A stretch of 19,964 bases of DNA from GCA-2729515 sp036336695 (GTDB taxonomy: Bacteria; Myxococcota_A; UBA9160; SMWR01): positions 1 to 19,964 of the forward strand of contig JAYZFQ010000004.1 of NCBI GenBank assembly GCA_036336695.1, written 5' to 3'. The notes below the pieces were generated by a model. That model did no database searches. It saw only the letters and a program-made list of their open reading frames with translations, and was not told the origin of the DNA. Positions 7,399 through 15,554 of the stretch are shown piece after piece (the first letter of the stretch is position 1; the number at the start of each line of letters is the position of its first letter). Both the position numbers and the translations under genes were made by a program.

Positions 7399-7791
7399 TC
7401 AGCCGGCGGGGCGAATTTCGTCGGGGTTCCAGAAGGCGCGCAGTTCGGTGATCAAGCCGGTGTCGTCGAAGCGGACGACGTCGATCACGTCGATTTCCCG
7501 TCGTTCGCCGCCGAGTTCGAGACGCAGGGTGAAGGCCATCGCCGCTTCGTTCCCGTGGGTGGTTCGAATCGGGCCCCGCAGGGTGGGAACGGGTCGCGTC
7601 CGGGAGAATCCCTTGCGGAAGAAAGCTTCGACGGCTTGCTTGCCTCGGACGTGGGTTCCCGGGGCGCCGCCCACGGGATCTTCGACCGAGATCTCTTCGG
7701 CGAAGAGATCCAGGACGGCGGCGACATCGTGATCCGCCACGCACTGCAGGTATCGCTCGAGGGTGCTGCGCATCTGGTCGGCGGTGGTCAC
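7399..7791 (-). CDS. Ketosteroid isomerase-like (steroid delta-isomerase) NTF2-fold protein
   Basis: A 130-residue protein starting at GTG (complement of 7789-7791). It aligns by eye along its whole length with bacterial delta5-3-ketosteroid isomerase, which moves the C5-C6 double bond of 3-oxo-steroids. All three catalytic residues are in place: Tyr14 in LERYL, Asp38 in VEDPVG and Asp104 in VIDVVRF, matching Tyr16, Asp40 and Asp103 of the Pseudomonas putida enzyme. Many SnoaL/NTF2 relatives lack this triad, so isomerase chemistry is plausible, but the true substrate may not be a steroid. It starts 11 bp after the SIMPL gene and is probably co-transcribed with it. It converges with the sigma-54 activator gene, with only 15 bp between. 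An in-frame ATG at 7773 would remove part of helix 1. Confidence 0.82.
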   Translation of the reverse strand: MTTADQMRSTLERYLQCVADHDVAAVLDLFAEEISVEDPVGGAPGTHVRGKQAVEAFFRKGFSRTRPVPTLRGPIRTTHGNEAAMAFTLRLELGGERREIDVIDVVRFDDTGLITELRAFWNPDEIRPAG

Positions 7792-7802
7792 GGGCGCAGC
7801 GC

Positions 7803-8513
7803 CTAATCCGCGAGTTCGACTTTCATGGAAACCTGGGCCTGGAGTTCGAGGTTTCCCGTTTCGATCGGGGTCTCGGCCTTGGCAGCGAACTGGGCCTGCA
7901 TGCGCACCGGTGCCGGGAAGCCACCCGATTCTTGCACCGAGACCACCCGGGAGACCCGGGTTCCCAGTGCCTTCGCGATCGCGTCCGCCTTCGCCCGGGC
8001 GTTCCGGGTCGCCGCGGCCAGCGCTTCGAGGCGGCGCGCCGAGTCGTCGCGCAAGCCGAAGACCAGAGAATCGATTTCGTTGGCGCCGGCGTCGGTAGCG
8101 GCATCGATGGCGCGGCCGATCCCCGCGAGGTCTCCGGTTCGCAGCAGGACACTGTTGCGCGCCTGGTATCCCTTGAGCCGGCGAGAGGAGGTGTGTTTCA
8201 CGAACTCGTACTGGGGCGTGAGCGCGTAGCCCGTCGTCTGGATCTCGGCGTCCTTGCCCATGGCGCGGCGCAGCGCGGAAATGACCGCCTGGGTCGTCTT
8301 TGCGTTCTCCTCGGCGGCGACCGCACTCCGAAGGTTCTCCGTCACCACCCGGACGTTCAGGGTGACGATGTCCGGAGCGGCCTGTACGCGCCCCGAGGCG
8401 CTGACCTGGACGGTGGGCTGGTCGGTCTCATTGGCTTCCCCGCTTCCGGTTCCGCACGCCACGAAGACGAATGCAGAGAGAAGAGTGCACCGGGCGGTTG
8501 CTCCCACGTTCAT
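7803..8513 (-). CDS. SIMPL-domain (DUF541) envelope protein, probable lipoprotein
   Basis: A 236-residue protein with a hydrophobic signal ending FVFVAC (Cys20). The -3 residue is Phe rather than Leu, so lipidation is probable but not certain. The mature part is a SIMPL/DUF541 domain: TVQVSASGRVQAAPDIVTLNVRV would be its first strands (quoted in part: VSASGRVQAAPDIV), followed by the helical AEENAKTTQAVISALR and TTGYALTPQY. Members are periplasmic or exported, form oligomeric rings in some species, and are tied to oxidative-stress tolerance; no enzyme activity is known. The ATG at 8513 has a good GAGAGGTG ribosome site. The gene follows the GcvT-type oxidoreductase by 85 bp and precedes the isomerase by 11 bp on the same strand. 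Confidence 0.85.
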   Translation of the reverse strand: MNVGATARCTLLSAFVFVACGTGSGEANETDQPTVQVSASGRVQAAPDIVTLNVRVVTENLRSAVAAEENAKTTQAVISALRRAMGKDAEIQTTGYALTPQYEFVKHTSSRRLKGYQARNSVLLRTGDLAGIGRAIDAATDAGANEIDSLVFGLRDDSARRLEALAAATRNARAKADAIAKALGTRVSRVVSVQESGGFPAPVRMQAQFAAKAETPIETGNLELQAQVSMKVELAD

Positions 8514-8554
8514 GGATCACCTCTCGAAGGTTGGGTGGCTCGCCGAATACGACA

Positions 8555-8595
8555 CCGGGGAATCGGCGGGTGTTCGTGCCACGGTGTTTCCCCGG
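8555..8595 (-). terminator. Inverted repeat after the GcvT-type oxidoreductase gene
   Basis: On the minus strand the repeat arms CCGGGGAA (complement of 8588-8595) and TTCCCCGG (complement of 8555-8562) are exact reverse complements, 3 bases past the stop codon and with a 25-base loop. No T-run follows. It may end or attenuate the oxidoreductase transcript before the SIMPL gene. Confidence 0.3.
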
Positions 8596-8598
8596 CAC

Positions 8599-11196
8599 TC
8601 AGCCGCGCACGCGCAGGTTCTGGGGATCGTAGAGCGCTCCGCGCCCAACGGAGCCGACGCGCATCGGATACTGGCCGTCTCCGTTTTCGTCGAAATATTC
8701 GAGCAGGAAGGGGGCGCCGAGCTGTGCCCGCTCGCGGGGCAGGTAGCCCATCACCAGGTGTTTGCCGAGGGAGGGGCCGTAGGAGGTGCTCGTCGTGTAC
8801 GAACGGCGTCCCTGGGCGTCGATGAGAACTTCCCGGCTCGTGGCGTCGAGGATCGGTCCCATGCCGACCGGAAAACGCTGGGGCCCCGCTCCGACGCGCA
8901 GCGTGTCGAGGGTGAGCGTGCACAGGATCGCATCGGGTTCTTCGCGGCGTTGGGCCCGATAGGCGTCCTTGCCGACGAAGTCTGCGCGTTTTACCTGGGC
9001 GCGGTGCACGTCGGATTCGTAGGCGGTGTACTCCGTTTCCAGGTCGGCTCCCTGGAGGCGGAAGGATTTTTCCAGGCGGCGGCTCGTGGCGTAGGTCTCG
9101 ATGCCGACGGGCACCACGCCGGCGTCCAGGAAGGCGTCGTAGAGGGGGAGTCCCGTCTCGGGGTCGTTTTCGAAGTAGAGTTCCCAGCCGTATTCGCCGA
9201 CGTAGGAGATGCGGAGTGCCCAGACGTCGATGGGGTTGCGGCCCGGCAGCGAGAGCCGGAGCGTCTTGGCAGTCGCAAACGGGAACGCCGCGTCCGCGAG
9301 TTCGTTCGGATCCACGAAGTTCGCCATGACCGAGCGCGCTTCGGGACCCCAGAAGCCCAGGGTCGCCAGGTCGTGGGTGCGGTGTTCGATCCGGGCGTCG
9401 AGTCCTGCGTCGTCGCGCGCGTTGCGGATCCACACGAAGTCGCGGTTGCCATCGGCCCCGCCCGTCACCACGCGATAGCGGTCCGCCCCGAGCCGGCAGA
9501 TCGTGAGGTCCGCCTGCACACCCCCCTCCGGGTTCAGGAAGTTCGTGTAGACGACCCGCCCGACCGGGGTGTCCCCTCCCACCCGGGCGACCGAGAGCGA
9601 CTCGAGCAACCCTTCGGCGTCGGGACCTTCGATGTCGAAGATCGCGAAATGGGACAGGTTGATCATGCCCACGTGCTCGCTCATCGCGAGGTGCTCAGCG
9701 TTCGCCACCTCGTAGGGCACGTGGCGGCGGTCCCACTCGTTTTCGCGCACGGGAATGGCGTCGAAGTACTTGGAGAGACGTTCCCGGTTCGACGCGTAGG
9801 CGTAGGCGCGCTCCCAGCCGGCGATCTCGTTGTCGAAATGGCCGCCGAGTTCGACCTCTCGCGCGTGGAAGGGGCTCTGGAAGATGTTTCTTCCCGTGGC
9901 CCAGGGTTCGCGCGGGTGCACCGGCGGGTTGTAGATCTTCTGGGAATTCTCGTAGATGCGCCCGCGCATGTATTCCCGTTCCTTCTGCACGGGGTAGAAG
10001 CGGGTGATGTCGGCAGCGTGAGGGTCCACCGGGGCGACACCCCGGGCGATCCACTCGGCACACAGGCGGGCGACGCCGGGCCCGTCCTTTACCCAGACGC
10101 CCTCGCAGAGCCAGAAGCCCCGGACCTCCGGCGCTTCTCCCACGAGCGAACCGTTGTCGAGGGTGACCGACAGCAGGCCGTTGAAGGATTTCCGCTCGTC
10201 CCAACCGAGGTCTTCGAAAATCGGCACCGTCTCGAAACCGCGCTCCAGGGGGGTGCTCACCTCTTCGATGGGGAGCGTCCGCATCGACGGCGAGGAAAGC
10301 GTCTTCTCGGGGTCGCCGATCTCGCCGGGATCGACCAGCCGCGGCTCGCGTTCCTCGTAGTAGCCCCACTCCAGCATGCCGCCTTCGAGGCGGCCCGTGT
10401 CTCGGACGTAGGCCGAGTTGCCCTGGTCCCGCATCAACGGGTGGACCAGGAATTCGTCGGTGCCCGCGATGCTTTCGAGCGGACCGAAGAAAAGGAGCGG
10501 ATGTTCGACCGGCCAGAGGGGCACCGGCACCCCGGCCATGTCGCCGATGAGCGGCCCCCAGATTCCGGCGGTGACCACGACGAGGGGTGTCCGGATCGTG
10601 CCGCGCTCGGTGTGGACGGCATGAACCCGTGAAGCTTCGATCTCGAAGCCCGTCGCTGCCGCGTTCGTGAAGGTTGTCAGGTCGCCCGTGTTGCGGGCGC
10701 GCTCGATCAACTGGAGCACCACTTCCTGGGAGCGCGGCACGACGAGGCCGGCATCCGGATCCCAGAGGGCGCCCTGGATCGACTCCCGGGCGAGGAGCGG
10801 AAAACGCTCCTTGGCCTCGTCGGCGGAAATGAGCCGGGCCTTCGTGCCGAACGCCTTGCCCGAAGCGACCTTCCGCTTCAACTCCTCCCAGCGTTCGTCA
10901 TCGCCCTCGCGGCAGATCTCCATGCCGCCGCGCTTGAGGAAGAAGCCGTTGTCTTCGTAGAAGTGACGACTGTAGGCCGTGGTCCAGTTGCTGAGCTTGT
11001 CGTGGCTGGTGTTGAAGATGAAATCGGAAGCGTGCGCCGTCGACGCGATGTCGGAGGGGATGGCGCCAGCCTTTTCCAGGCCGACGATGTTCGAAACCCC
11101 GAGTTCGGAGAGGAAATAGGCGAGCGATGCCCCGACGATCCCGCCGACGCCGATGATCACGACATCGGCGGATTCGGGAAAGCTTTCGTCTGCCAA
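8599..11196 (-). CDS. FAD-dependent oxidoreductase/GcvT-like fusion, dimethylglycine or sarcosine dehydrogenase type
   Basis: An 865-residue protein, the usual size for dimethylglycine dehydrogenases. These enzymes demethylate N-methyl glycines, pass electrons via FAD and load the one-carbon unit on tetrahydrofolate. A TTG start at 11196 is chosen because GGAGG lies 8 bases upstream and the dinucleotide fold begins at residue 11; the open frame upstream is low-complexity. Residues 11-390 form the FAD domain: VVIIGVGGIVGAS, and STAHASDF with His55 where related enzymes attach FAD covalently. About 385-440 is the FAO_M linker, 440-750 the GcvT folate domain with Asp563 (GGVQADLTI) where the catalytic Asp is expected, and 770-860 the GCV_T_C barrel. 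The sequence departs from textbook DMGDH around the active site, so the substrate is open. Confidence 0.88.
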   Translation of the reverse strand: MADESFPESADVVIIGVGGIVGASLAYFLSELGVSNIVGLEKAGAIPSDIASTAHASDFIFNTSHDKLSNWTTAYSRHFYEDNGFFLKRGGMEICREGDDERWEELKRKVASGKAFGTKARLISADEAKERFPLLARESIQGALWDPDAGLVVPRSQEVVLQLIERARNTGDLTTFTNAAATGFEIEASRVHAVHTERGTIRTPLVVVTAGIWGPLIGDMAGVPVPLWPVEHPLLFFGPLESIAGTDEFLVHPLMRDQGNSAYVRDTGRLEGGMLEWGYYEEREPRLVDPGEIGDPEKTLSSPSMRTLPIEEVSTPLERGFETVPIFEDLGWDERKSFNGLLSVTLDNGSLVGEAPEVRGFWLCEGVWVKDGPGVARLCAEWIARGVAPVDPHAADITRFYPVQKEREYMRGRIYENSQKIYNPPVHPREPWATGRNIFQSPFHAREVELGGHFDNEIAGWERAYAYASNRERLSKYFDAIPVRENEWDRRHVPYEVANAEHLAMSEHVGMINLSHFAIFDIEGPDAEGLLESLSVARVGGDTPVGRVVYTNFLNPEGGVQADLTICRLGADRYRVVTGGADGNRDFVWIRNARDDAGLDARIEHRTHDLATLGFWGPEARSVMANFVDPNELADAAFPFATAKTLRLSLPGRNPIDVWALRISYVGEYGWELYFENDPETGLPLYDAFLDAGVVPVGIETYATSRRLEKSFRLQGADLETEYTAYESDVHRAQVKRADFVGKDAYRAQRREEPDAILCTLTLDTLRVGAGPQRFPVGMGPILDATSREVLIDAQGRRSYTTSTSYGPSLGKHLVMGYLPRERAQLGAPFLLEYFDENGDGQYPMRVGSVGRGALYDPQNLRVRG

Positions 11197-11492
11197 AGGG
11201 AAACGCCTCCGAGTTGGACCCCAGGATGCGTTCCGCGGGCGCCCACCGGGACCCTGGAGAGTCCGGTAGCCTAGTGGGGCGCGGGGCCGGAAATCAAGCT
11301 GCGGGGAAAGGGCGGAAACGCCGGCTGCGCTGCCGTGAGCCGCCATGCCCACACGGGAAGCGAACCGGGAGACCGGCCCGCTCCCGTGCCCGCCGCGAAA
11401 TCGCGTGCATGCTGCGCCGGGTGGCGTCAGAATCTCCTGCGCCGCCGGGACCCGGGCTTGCAGCGCTTCGTGTAGCGGCGAGCGGAGGAAAC
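11197..11492. promoter_or_regulatory. Divergent promoter region (296 bp)
   Basis: This gap separates the minus-strand oxidoreductase from the plus-strand acyl-CoA synthetase and must hold both promoters. A good ribosome site faces each way: CGGAGG before the TTG at 11196 and GCGGAGGAA before the ATG at 11493. I see no clear -35/-10 pair and no long inverted repeat. Open frames here are only upstream extensions of the two genes. Confidence 0.5.
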
Positions 11493-13052
11493 ATGTTGAG
11501 ACTTCACGATACGCTCGACTACCGGGCTCGCGAGCACGGCGATGTCGACTTTGCCGTCCAGGGAGAGCGCCGCGTTGCCTATGGGGAGGCAGTGGTCCAC
11601 GCGAACCGGCTGGCCAATGCCCTCATCGCGGAAGGCCTCGCGCCCGGGGACCGGGTCGCCTACCTGTCGAAGAATTCCATCGAGCACGCCCTGTTCTATT
11701 ACGCCTGCTCCAAGGCTGGCGTGGTTCCGGTTCCCCTCAACTACCGTCTTGCGCCTCCCGAATGGGAATTCATCCTGAACGACTCCGGGGCAAAGCTCCT
11801 GGTGGCGCAGCCCGAGTTCGCCCAGGCGCTCGAAGCGGTGCGCGGTGAACTCGGGGGCGTGAAGCACTTCCTGGCCGTAAACGGCGAAGCGCCGGGATGG
11901 GGCGCCTATGAAGATTTCCTCGCTTCGGGTTCGGACGAAACGCCCGACCGCGAAATTGCTGCAGAAGCCGACGTGTACCAGATGTACACGAGCGGCACGA
12001 CGGGCCGCCCGAAGGGGGCGGTGATCCAGCACCGGGCGCTTGCGGCGCAGCTCTACCAGGGTGCGATGGCGTTTGGTGGCCAGCCCGGCGACCGGAGTCT
12101 GGTCGTTGCGCCCCTGTACCACGCGGCGGCTGCGCTCGTCACATTTTCGACGGTCCAGATGGGCGGATCGCTCTACATCCAGGGCGAATTCGTTCCCGCC
12201 GACACGGTTCGAGCGCTTTCCGAAGAGCGGATTCGCATGGCACTGCTCGTTCCGGCGATGATCCAGTTCTGCCTGGTTGCCGTTCCCGATGTGGCCGAGC
12301 GGCGTTACGACGACTTGGAAGTCATGATCTACGGCGCATCGCCGATCGCGGAGCAGACCCTGCGCCAGGCGCTCGAGGTGTTCCAGTGCGATTTCATCCA
12401 GGGCTATGGCATGACGGAAACCACTGCGGCAGCCACCTACCTGTTTCCCGGCGACCATCGCGCCGCGCTGGCGGGTCGCCCCGAGTTGCTTCTCTCAGCG
12501 GGCAGGCCCCTGGTGGGGACCGAGGTGCGCATCGTCGATGAACAGGATCGGCCCGTGCCGACCGGAAGCATCGGCGAGGTGGCGATTCGCGGTCCCCAGC
12601 TCATGCGGGGTTACTGGAACCGGCCGGAGGCGTCGGAGGAATCGCTCCGCGGCGGCTGGATGCATACCGGCGATGCGGGAAGCCTCGACGAAGCGGGCTA
12701 TCTGTACATCCAGGACCGGGTCAAGGACATGATCGTATCGGGCGGCGAGAACGTGTACCCCAGAGAGATCGAAGACGTGCTCTTCCAACACCCCGCGGTG
12801 GCGGATGCGGCGGTGATCGGGGTTCCCGACTCCGAGTGGGGCGAGACGATCAAGGCGATCCTCGTGTTGAAGGCAGGCGAGGAGGTGTCCGCCGAAGAGA
12901 TCCTCGCCTTCTGCCGCGAGAGGCTCGGGGGTTTCAAGCAACCGCGCTCGGTCGACTTCATCGAGGCGCTTCCGCGCAATCCAAGCGGCAAGGTGCTGAA
13001 GAAGGACCTGCGTGAGCCCTACTGGCAGGGCCACGATCGCCGCGTCAACTGA
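11493..13052 (+). CDS. AMP-forming acyl-CoA synthetase (class I adenylate-forming ligase)
   Basis: A 519-residue enzyme that activates a carboxylic acid with ATP and joins it to CoA. All core motifs are present: the P-loop YTSGTTGRPKG (165-175), YGMTETT (305-311), the hinge block GWMHTGDAG and DRVKDMIVSGGENVYP, and the catalytic C-terminal Lys500 in NPSGK. The ATG at 11493 is preceded by GGAGGAAAC; an in-frame ATG at 11409 would add an atypical Pro/Ala-rich stretch and lacks a ribosome site. Closest by eye are FadD-like medium or long-chain and side-chain ligases, but the substrate cannot be read from motifs. chaA starts 25 bp downstream and the oxygenase follows, so the three may share a transcript. 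Confidence 0.92.
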   Translation: MLRLHDTLDYRAREHGDVDFAVQGERRVAYGEAVVHANRLANALIAEGLAPGDRVAYLSKNSIEHALFYYACSKAGVVPVPLNYRLAPPEWEFILNDSGAKLLVAQPEFAQALEAVRGELGGVKHFLAVNGEAPGWGAYEDFLASGSDETPDREIAAEADVYQMYTSGTTGRPKGAVIQHRALAAQLYQGAMAFGGQPGDRSLVVAPLYHAAAALVTFSTVQMGGSLYIQGEFVPADTVRALSEERIRMALLVPAMIQFCLVAVPDVAERRYDDLEVMIYGASPIAEQTLRQALEVFQCDFIQGYGMTETTAAATYLFPGDHRAALAGRPELLLSAGRPLVGTEVRIVDEQDRPVPTGSIGEVAIRGPQLMRGYWNRPEASEESLRGGWMHTGDAGSLDEAGYLYIQDRVKDMIVSGGENVYPREIEDVLFQHPAVADAAVIGVPDSEWGETIKAILVLKAGEEVSAEEILAFCRERLGGFKQPRSVDFIEALPRNPSGKVLKKDLREPYWQGHDRRVN

Positions 13053-13077
13053 GCCAGATCGGCACGACAAGGAACCC

Positions 13078-14217
13078 ATGACAGGATCTCAGCAAACACC
13101 CGGGCGCTTCGCGTTCGTTCGCGCGGAATCCGCGCTCTGGATCGGCGTGATCGCCGCAATCGGTTTCGGGAGCGCCGGCGCCGATTCGCTGAGCGCCACG
13201 ACGGGCTTCCTGCTCGCGGTGCTCACCGCGATTCTCTTCGGCGTGATTCTCGCGGCGGCGTTCGGGGTCGTTCGGCACGCCGATGCGCTTGCCGTCCAGT
13301 TGGGCGAGCCCTACGGAACCCTGATACTCACGCTCTCCGTGATCTCGATCGAGGTCATGATGATTTCGGCCGTCATGCTCACGGGGGACGAAAACCCGAC
13401 GTTGGCCCGGGAGACGATGTATGCGGTGATCATGATCGTGCTCAACGGCATGGTGGGTGTGACGTTGATTCTCGGCGGCCTGCGTCACCACGAGCAGGAG
13501 TACAACCTGCAGGGGGCCAATGCGTTCCTCGCGGTGATCCTGCCCCTTGCAGTGCTCGTGCTCGTGCTCCCGAACTACACCCAGTCGACCGAGGGTCCGA
13601 CGCTGTCCGTGCCCCAGGAGATCTTTCTCTCCCTGGTGTCCATCGGCCTGTACGCCGTCTTCCTCGCCGTTCAGACGGTGCGTCACCGGTCCTATTTCGT
13701 TGCGCCGAACAAAGCGGCCGACCCTGATGCGCCCGACCTCGAAGACGAACACCCCGGCCTCATACTCCACGCGCCGTGGGTGCACGGCGCACTCCTCGTG
13801 GCCTACCTGGCGCCGATCGTGTTCCTGGCGAAGCTTCTCGCGATTCCCATCGATATCGGGATCCATCGATTCGGGGCGCCTGCTGCACTCGGCGGGTTCG
13901 TCGTCGCGGTGCTGGTGCTTTCGCCCGAGGTGATGAGCGCCGTTCGGGCTGCCCTGGCCAACCGGTTGCAGCGTTCGGTCAACATCTTCCTCGGTTCCGT
14001 GGCCGCGACGATTGCCCTGACCGTGCCGGCCGTACTCGCGATCTCGATGGCCACGCAAAAGACGGTGACTTTGGGGCTTCCCGCCGTGGATTCCCTTCTG
14101 CTCATGCTCACCCTCGCCGTCAGCGTCGTGACCTTTGCGAGCGGACGCACGAACGTGCTCCAGGGGGCGGTCCACCTCGTGCTGTTCTTCGCCTACCTCG
14201 TCCTGATCTTCGACTGA
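13078..14217 (+). CDS. chaA: Ca2+(Na+,K+)/H+ antiporter ChaA
   Basis: A 379-residue inner-membrane protein with about 11 hydrophobic segments, close in length to the 366-residue E. coli ChaA. It shows the two inverted cation-binding repeats of the CaCA superfamily: VVRHADALAVQLGEPYGTL followed by SVISIEVMMISAVM in the first half, and SPEVMSAVRAALANRLQRS with NIFLGSVAATIALTVP in the second. The ending FASGRTNVLQGAVHL also matches ChaA. The central loop is acidic (DPDAPDLEDEHPG), as in E. coli. ChaA exports Ca2+, Na+ or K+ in exchange for protons under salt or alkaline stress. The ATG at 13078 has AAGGA just upstream. Its place between a ligase and an oxygenase looks incidental. Confidence 0.93.
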   Translation: MTGSQQTPGRFAFVRAESALWIGVIAAIGFGSAGADSLSATTGFLLAVLTAILFGVILAAAFGVVRHADALAVQLGEPYGTLILTLSVISIEVMMISAVMLTGDENPTLARETMYAVIMIVLNGMVGVTLILGGLRHHEQEYNLQGANAFLAVILPLAVLVLVLPNYTQSTEGPTLSVPQEIFLSLVSIGLYAVFLAVQTVRHRSYFVAPNKAADPDAPDLEDEHPGLILHAPWVHGALLVAYLAPIVFLAKLLAIPIDIGIHRFGAPAALGGFVVAVLVLSPEVMSAVRAALANRLQRSVNIFLGSVAATIALTVPAVLAISMATQKTVTLGLPAVDSLLLMLTLAVSVVTFASGRTNVLQGAVHLVLFFAYLVLIFD

Positions 14218-14261
14218 TCGGGGGCGAACACCGCCGGGCCAATTGGAGTACCATTGTGGGG

Positions 14262-14300
14262 CCGCGGGGCGCCCTGTGCCGCGGCTGCGACCCCGCGGAG
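14262..14300 (+). promoter_or_regulatory. Leader hairpin overlapping the ribosome binding site
   Basis: CCGCGGGG at 14262-14269 pairs perfectly with CCCCGCGG at 14291-14298. The right arm includes the GG of the Shine-Dalgarno sequence GGAG (14297-14300), which serves the ATG at 14306. If this stem forms in the mRNA, it would hide the ribosome site of the oxygenase gene. The 21-base loop contains CCGCGG, which could pair in other ways. Confidence 0.35.
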
Positions 14301-14305
14301 TGTCC

Positions 14306-15511
14306 ATGTCCGTAGACTTCCGAACCCGCGTGGATGCCGAGCGCGCTCCGGTGGAACCGGGCGGGTTCTTCCGGTCGACGCTTCCCGCTCTCTTGGATGA
14401 GCACATGGGCTTCATTGCTCCCGGTGCGCGGGAACTGCGCCTTCCGGATTTCTGCATCGAGACGGATGGAGAGCCGTGGACGCTCGCCTGGCAAGAAGAT
14501 CGCGTGTCGGTCGAATCGGGGCATCGCGGCGAATGCCGTGCACGGCTCACGGCAGCGCAGCTCGATGATCTGGTGAACGACCAGACCACGCCGGTCGCGC
14601 TCATGAGCAATCGCCTGTTGGACATGCCGGAGGGGGGCCTGCCGGATTTCCTCAACTGGTGGCTCGTCCTGCGCGCGGCGCTGGACGGGCGGCGGATCCA
14701 TGCCCGGGGCGACGTGACTTTTTCCGAGGTGCCGCGCCGCAGCTTTCGCCCCGAAGACTCCGACGCGGAGATGCGGGCATTCCTGGAAGAGGCAGGGTAT
14801 CTGCATATTCGGGGCCTGTTCAGCAGGGAAGAGATGACAGCGGTCGAAGCGGATTTCCCGAAGGCCGCTCCAAACTTCGAAAAGGGAGACCCCAAGGCCT
14901 GGTTTGCGACCACCAAGGACGGTGTGGAGCACCTCGTCCGTATGGAAGGCTTCGAGCGCTATTCGGGCACGGCCTGTGCCGTGCTCGATGACGAGCGGTT
15001 TCAGCGCATCGGTCGCGTTCCGGGAGTCGGCCACACCCAGGTTCGCAAGGAGGGGGCGCGCGTGAGCGCGCTGAGCAAACCCATTGGTGTCGTCCGGGGC
15101 ATCTCGGACGTCCCGTGGCACAAGGACTGCAGCCTCGGGCGGCACTCCTACGAGTGTTGCTCGTTGACGGTGGGAATCTCTGTGACCGGTGCCGACGAAA
15201 CCTCGGGGCAACTGCGCGTCGTTCCGGGAAGTCACCGAGCGCTGGTCTGGCCCGCGCCCTGTGTGCAGCCGGGTTTGGACCTCGAGCCCCTCGCGTTGCC
15301 GACGGAAGTTGGAGACGTCACCGTGCATCTGAGCTGCACGCTTCACATGAGCCAGCCCCCGGTGAGCCGTACGCGCAAGGTTCTCTACACCGGTTTCGGC
15401 CAGCGCTCGGCGAATCCTGGAGCCGCGGAGGCGAGCCGCCTCCGTCTCCAGGCGGTCCGGAGCAAGACGCATACCAGCGTCTCCCAGGAGCCCGGTTACC
15501 TGGGCGATTGA
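14306..15511 (+). CDS. Phytanoyl-CoA dioxygenase-family (PhyH) oxygenase with SCP2-like N-terminal domain
   Basis: A 401-residue protein. Residues about 150-375 fit the Fe(II)/2-oxoglutarate PhyH family: VPWHKD gives the metal ligands His272 and Asp274, SGQLRVVPGSHRA is the usual strand-turn block, and His347 (TLHMSQPP) with Arg357 fit the third ligand and the 2-oxoglutarate Arg. The family hydroxylates varied substrates and is not limited to phytanoyl-CoA. Residues about 35-135 look like an SCP2 lipid-carrier fold: hydrophobic strands WTLAW and RVSVESG, ARLTAAQLDDLV, and LRAALDGRRIHARGD, which resembles the SCP2 ending. That part is by pattern only and less sure. The ATG at 14306 has GGAG 5 bases upstream. 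Lipid oxidation linked to the upstream acyl-CoA ligase is a reasonable inference. Confidence 0.8.
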   Translation: MSVDFRTRVDAERAPVEPGGFFRSTLPALLDEHMGFIAPGARELRLPDFCIETDGEPWTLAWQEDRVSVESGHRGECRARLTAAQLDDLVNDQTTPVALMSNRLLDMPEGGLPDFLNWWLVLRAALDGRRIHARGDVTFSEVPRRSFRPEDSDAEMRAFLEEAGYLHIRGLFSREEMTAVEADFPKAAPNFEKGDPKAWFATTKDGVEHLVRMEGFERYSGTACAVLDDERFQRIGRVPGVGHTQVRKEGARVSALSKPIGVVRGISDVPWHKDCSLGRHSYECCSLTVGISVTGADETSGQLRVVPGSHRALVWPAPCVQPGLDLEPLALPTEVGDVTVHLSCTLHMSQPPVSRTRKVLYTGFGQRSANPGAAEASRLRLQAVRSKTHTSVSQEPGYLGD

Positions 15512-15554
15512 TTCCGTTCGCCGGCCTAGCTTCGGGTGTTTCGCGGCACGGCGA

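Noticed and set aside
8566..8583. Minus-strand TGGCACG before the SIMPL gene as a sigma-54 site
   Set aside because: The GG-to-GC spacing is 11, not 10, and sigma-54 promoters tolerate little change in spacing.
8254..10632. Plus-strand open frame of 792 codons opposite the GcvT-type oxidoreductase
   Set aside because: The translation has no recognisable domain, while the minus strand encodes a full multi-domain enzyme with its motifs in order.
11214..11492. N-terminal extension of the acyl-CoA synthetase
   Set aside because: The extension is low-complexity, has no ribosome site, and covers the promoter of the divergent gene; the ATG at 11493 has a strong GGAGG.
15116..15131. Near-consensus sigma-54 promoter, TGGCAC-N5-CTGCA, on the plus strand
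   Set aside because: It lies inside the oxygenase gene and encodes the conserved Fe-binding WHKDC motif, so the match is explained by protein constraint; it is almost 490 bp before the kinase start.
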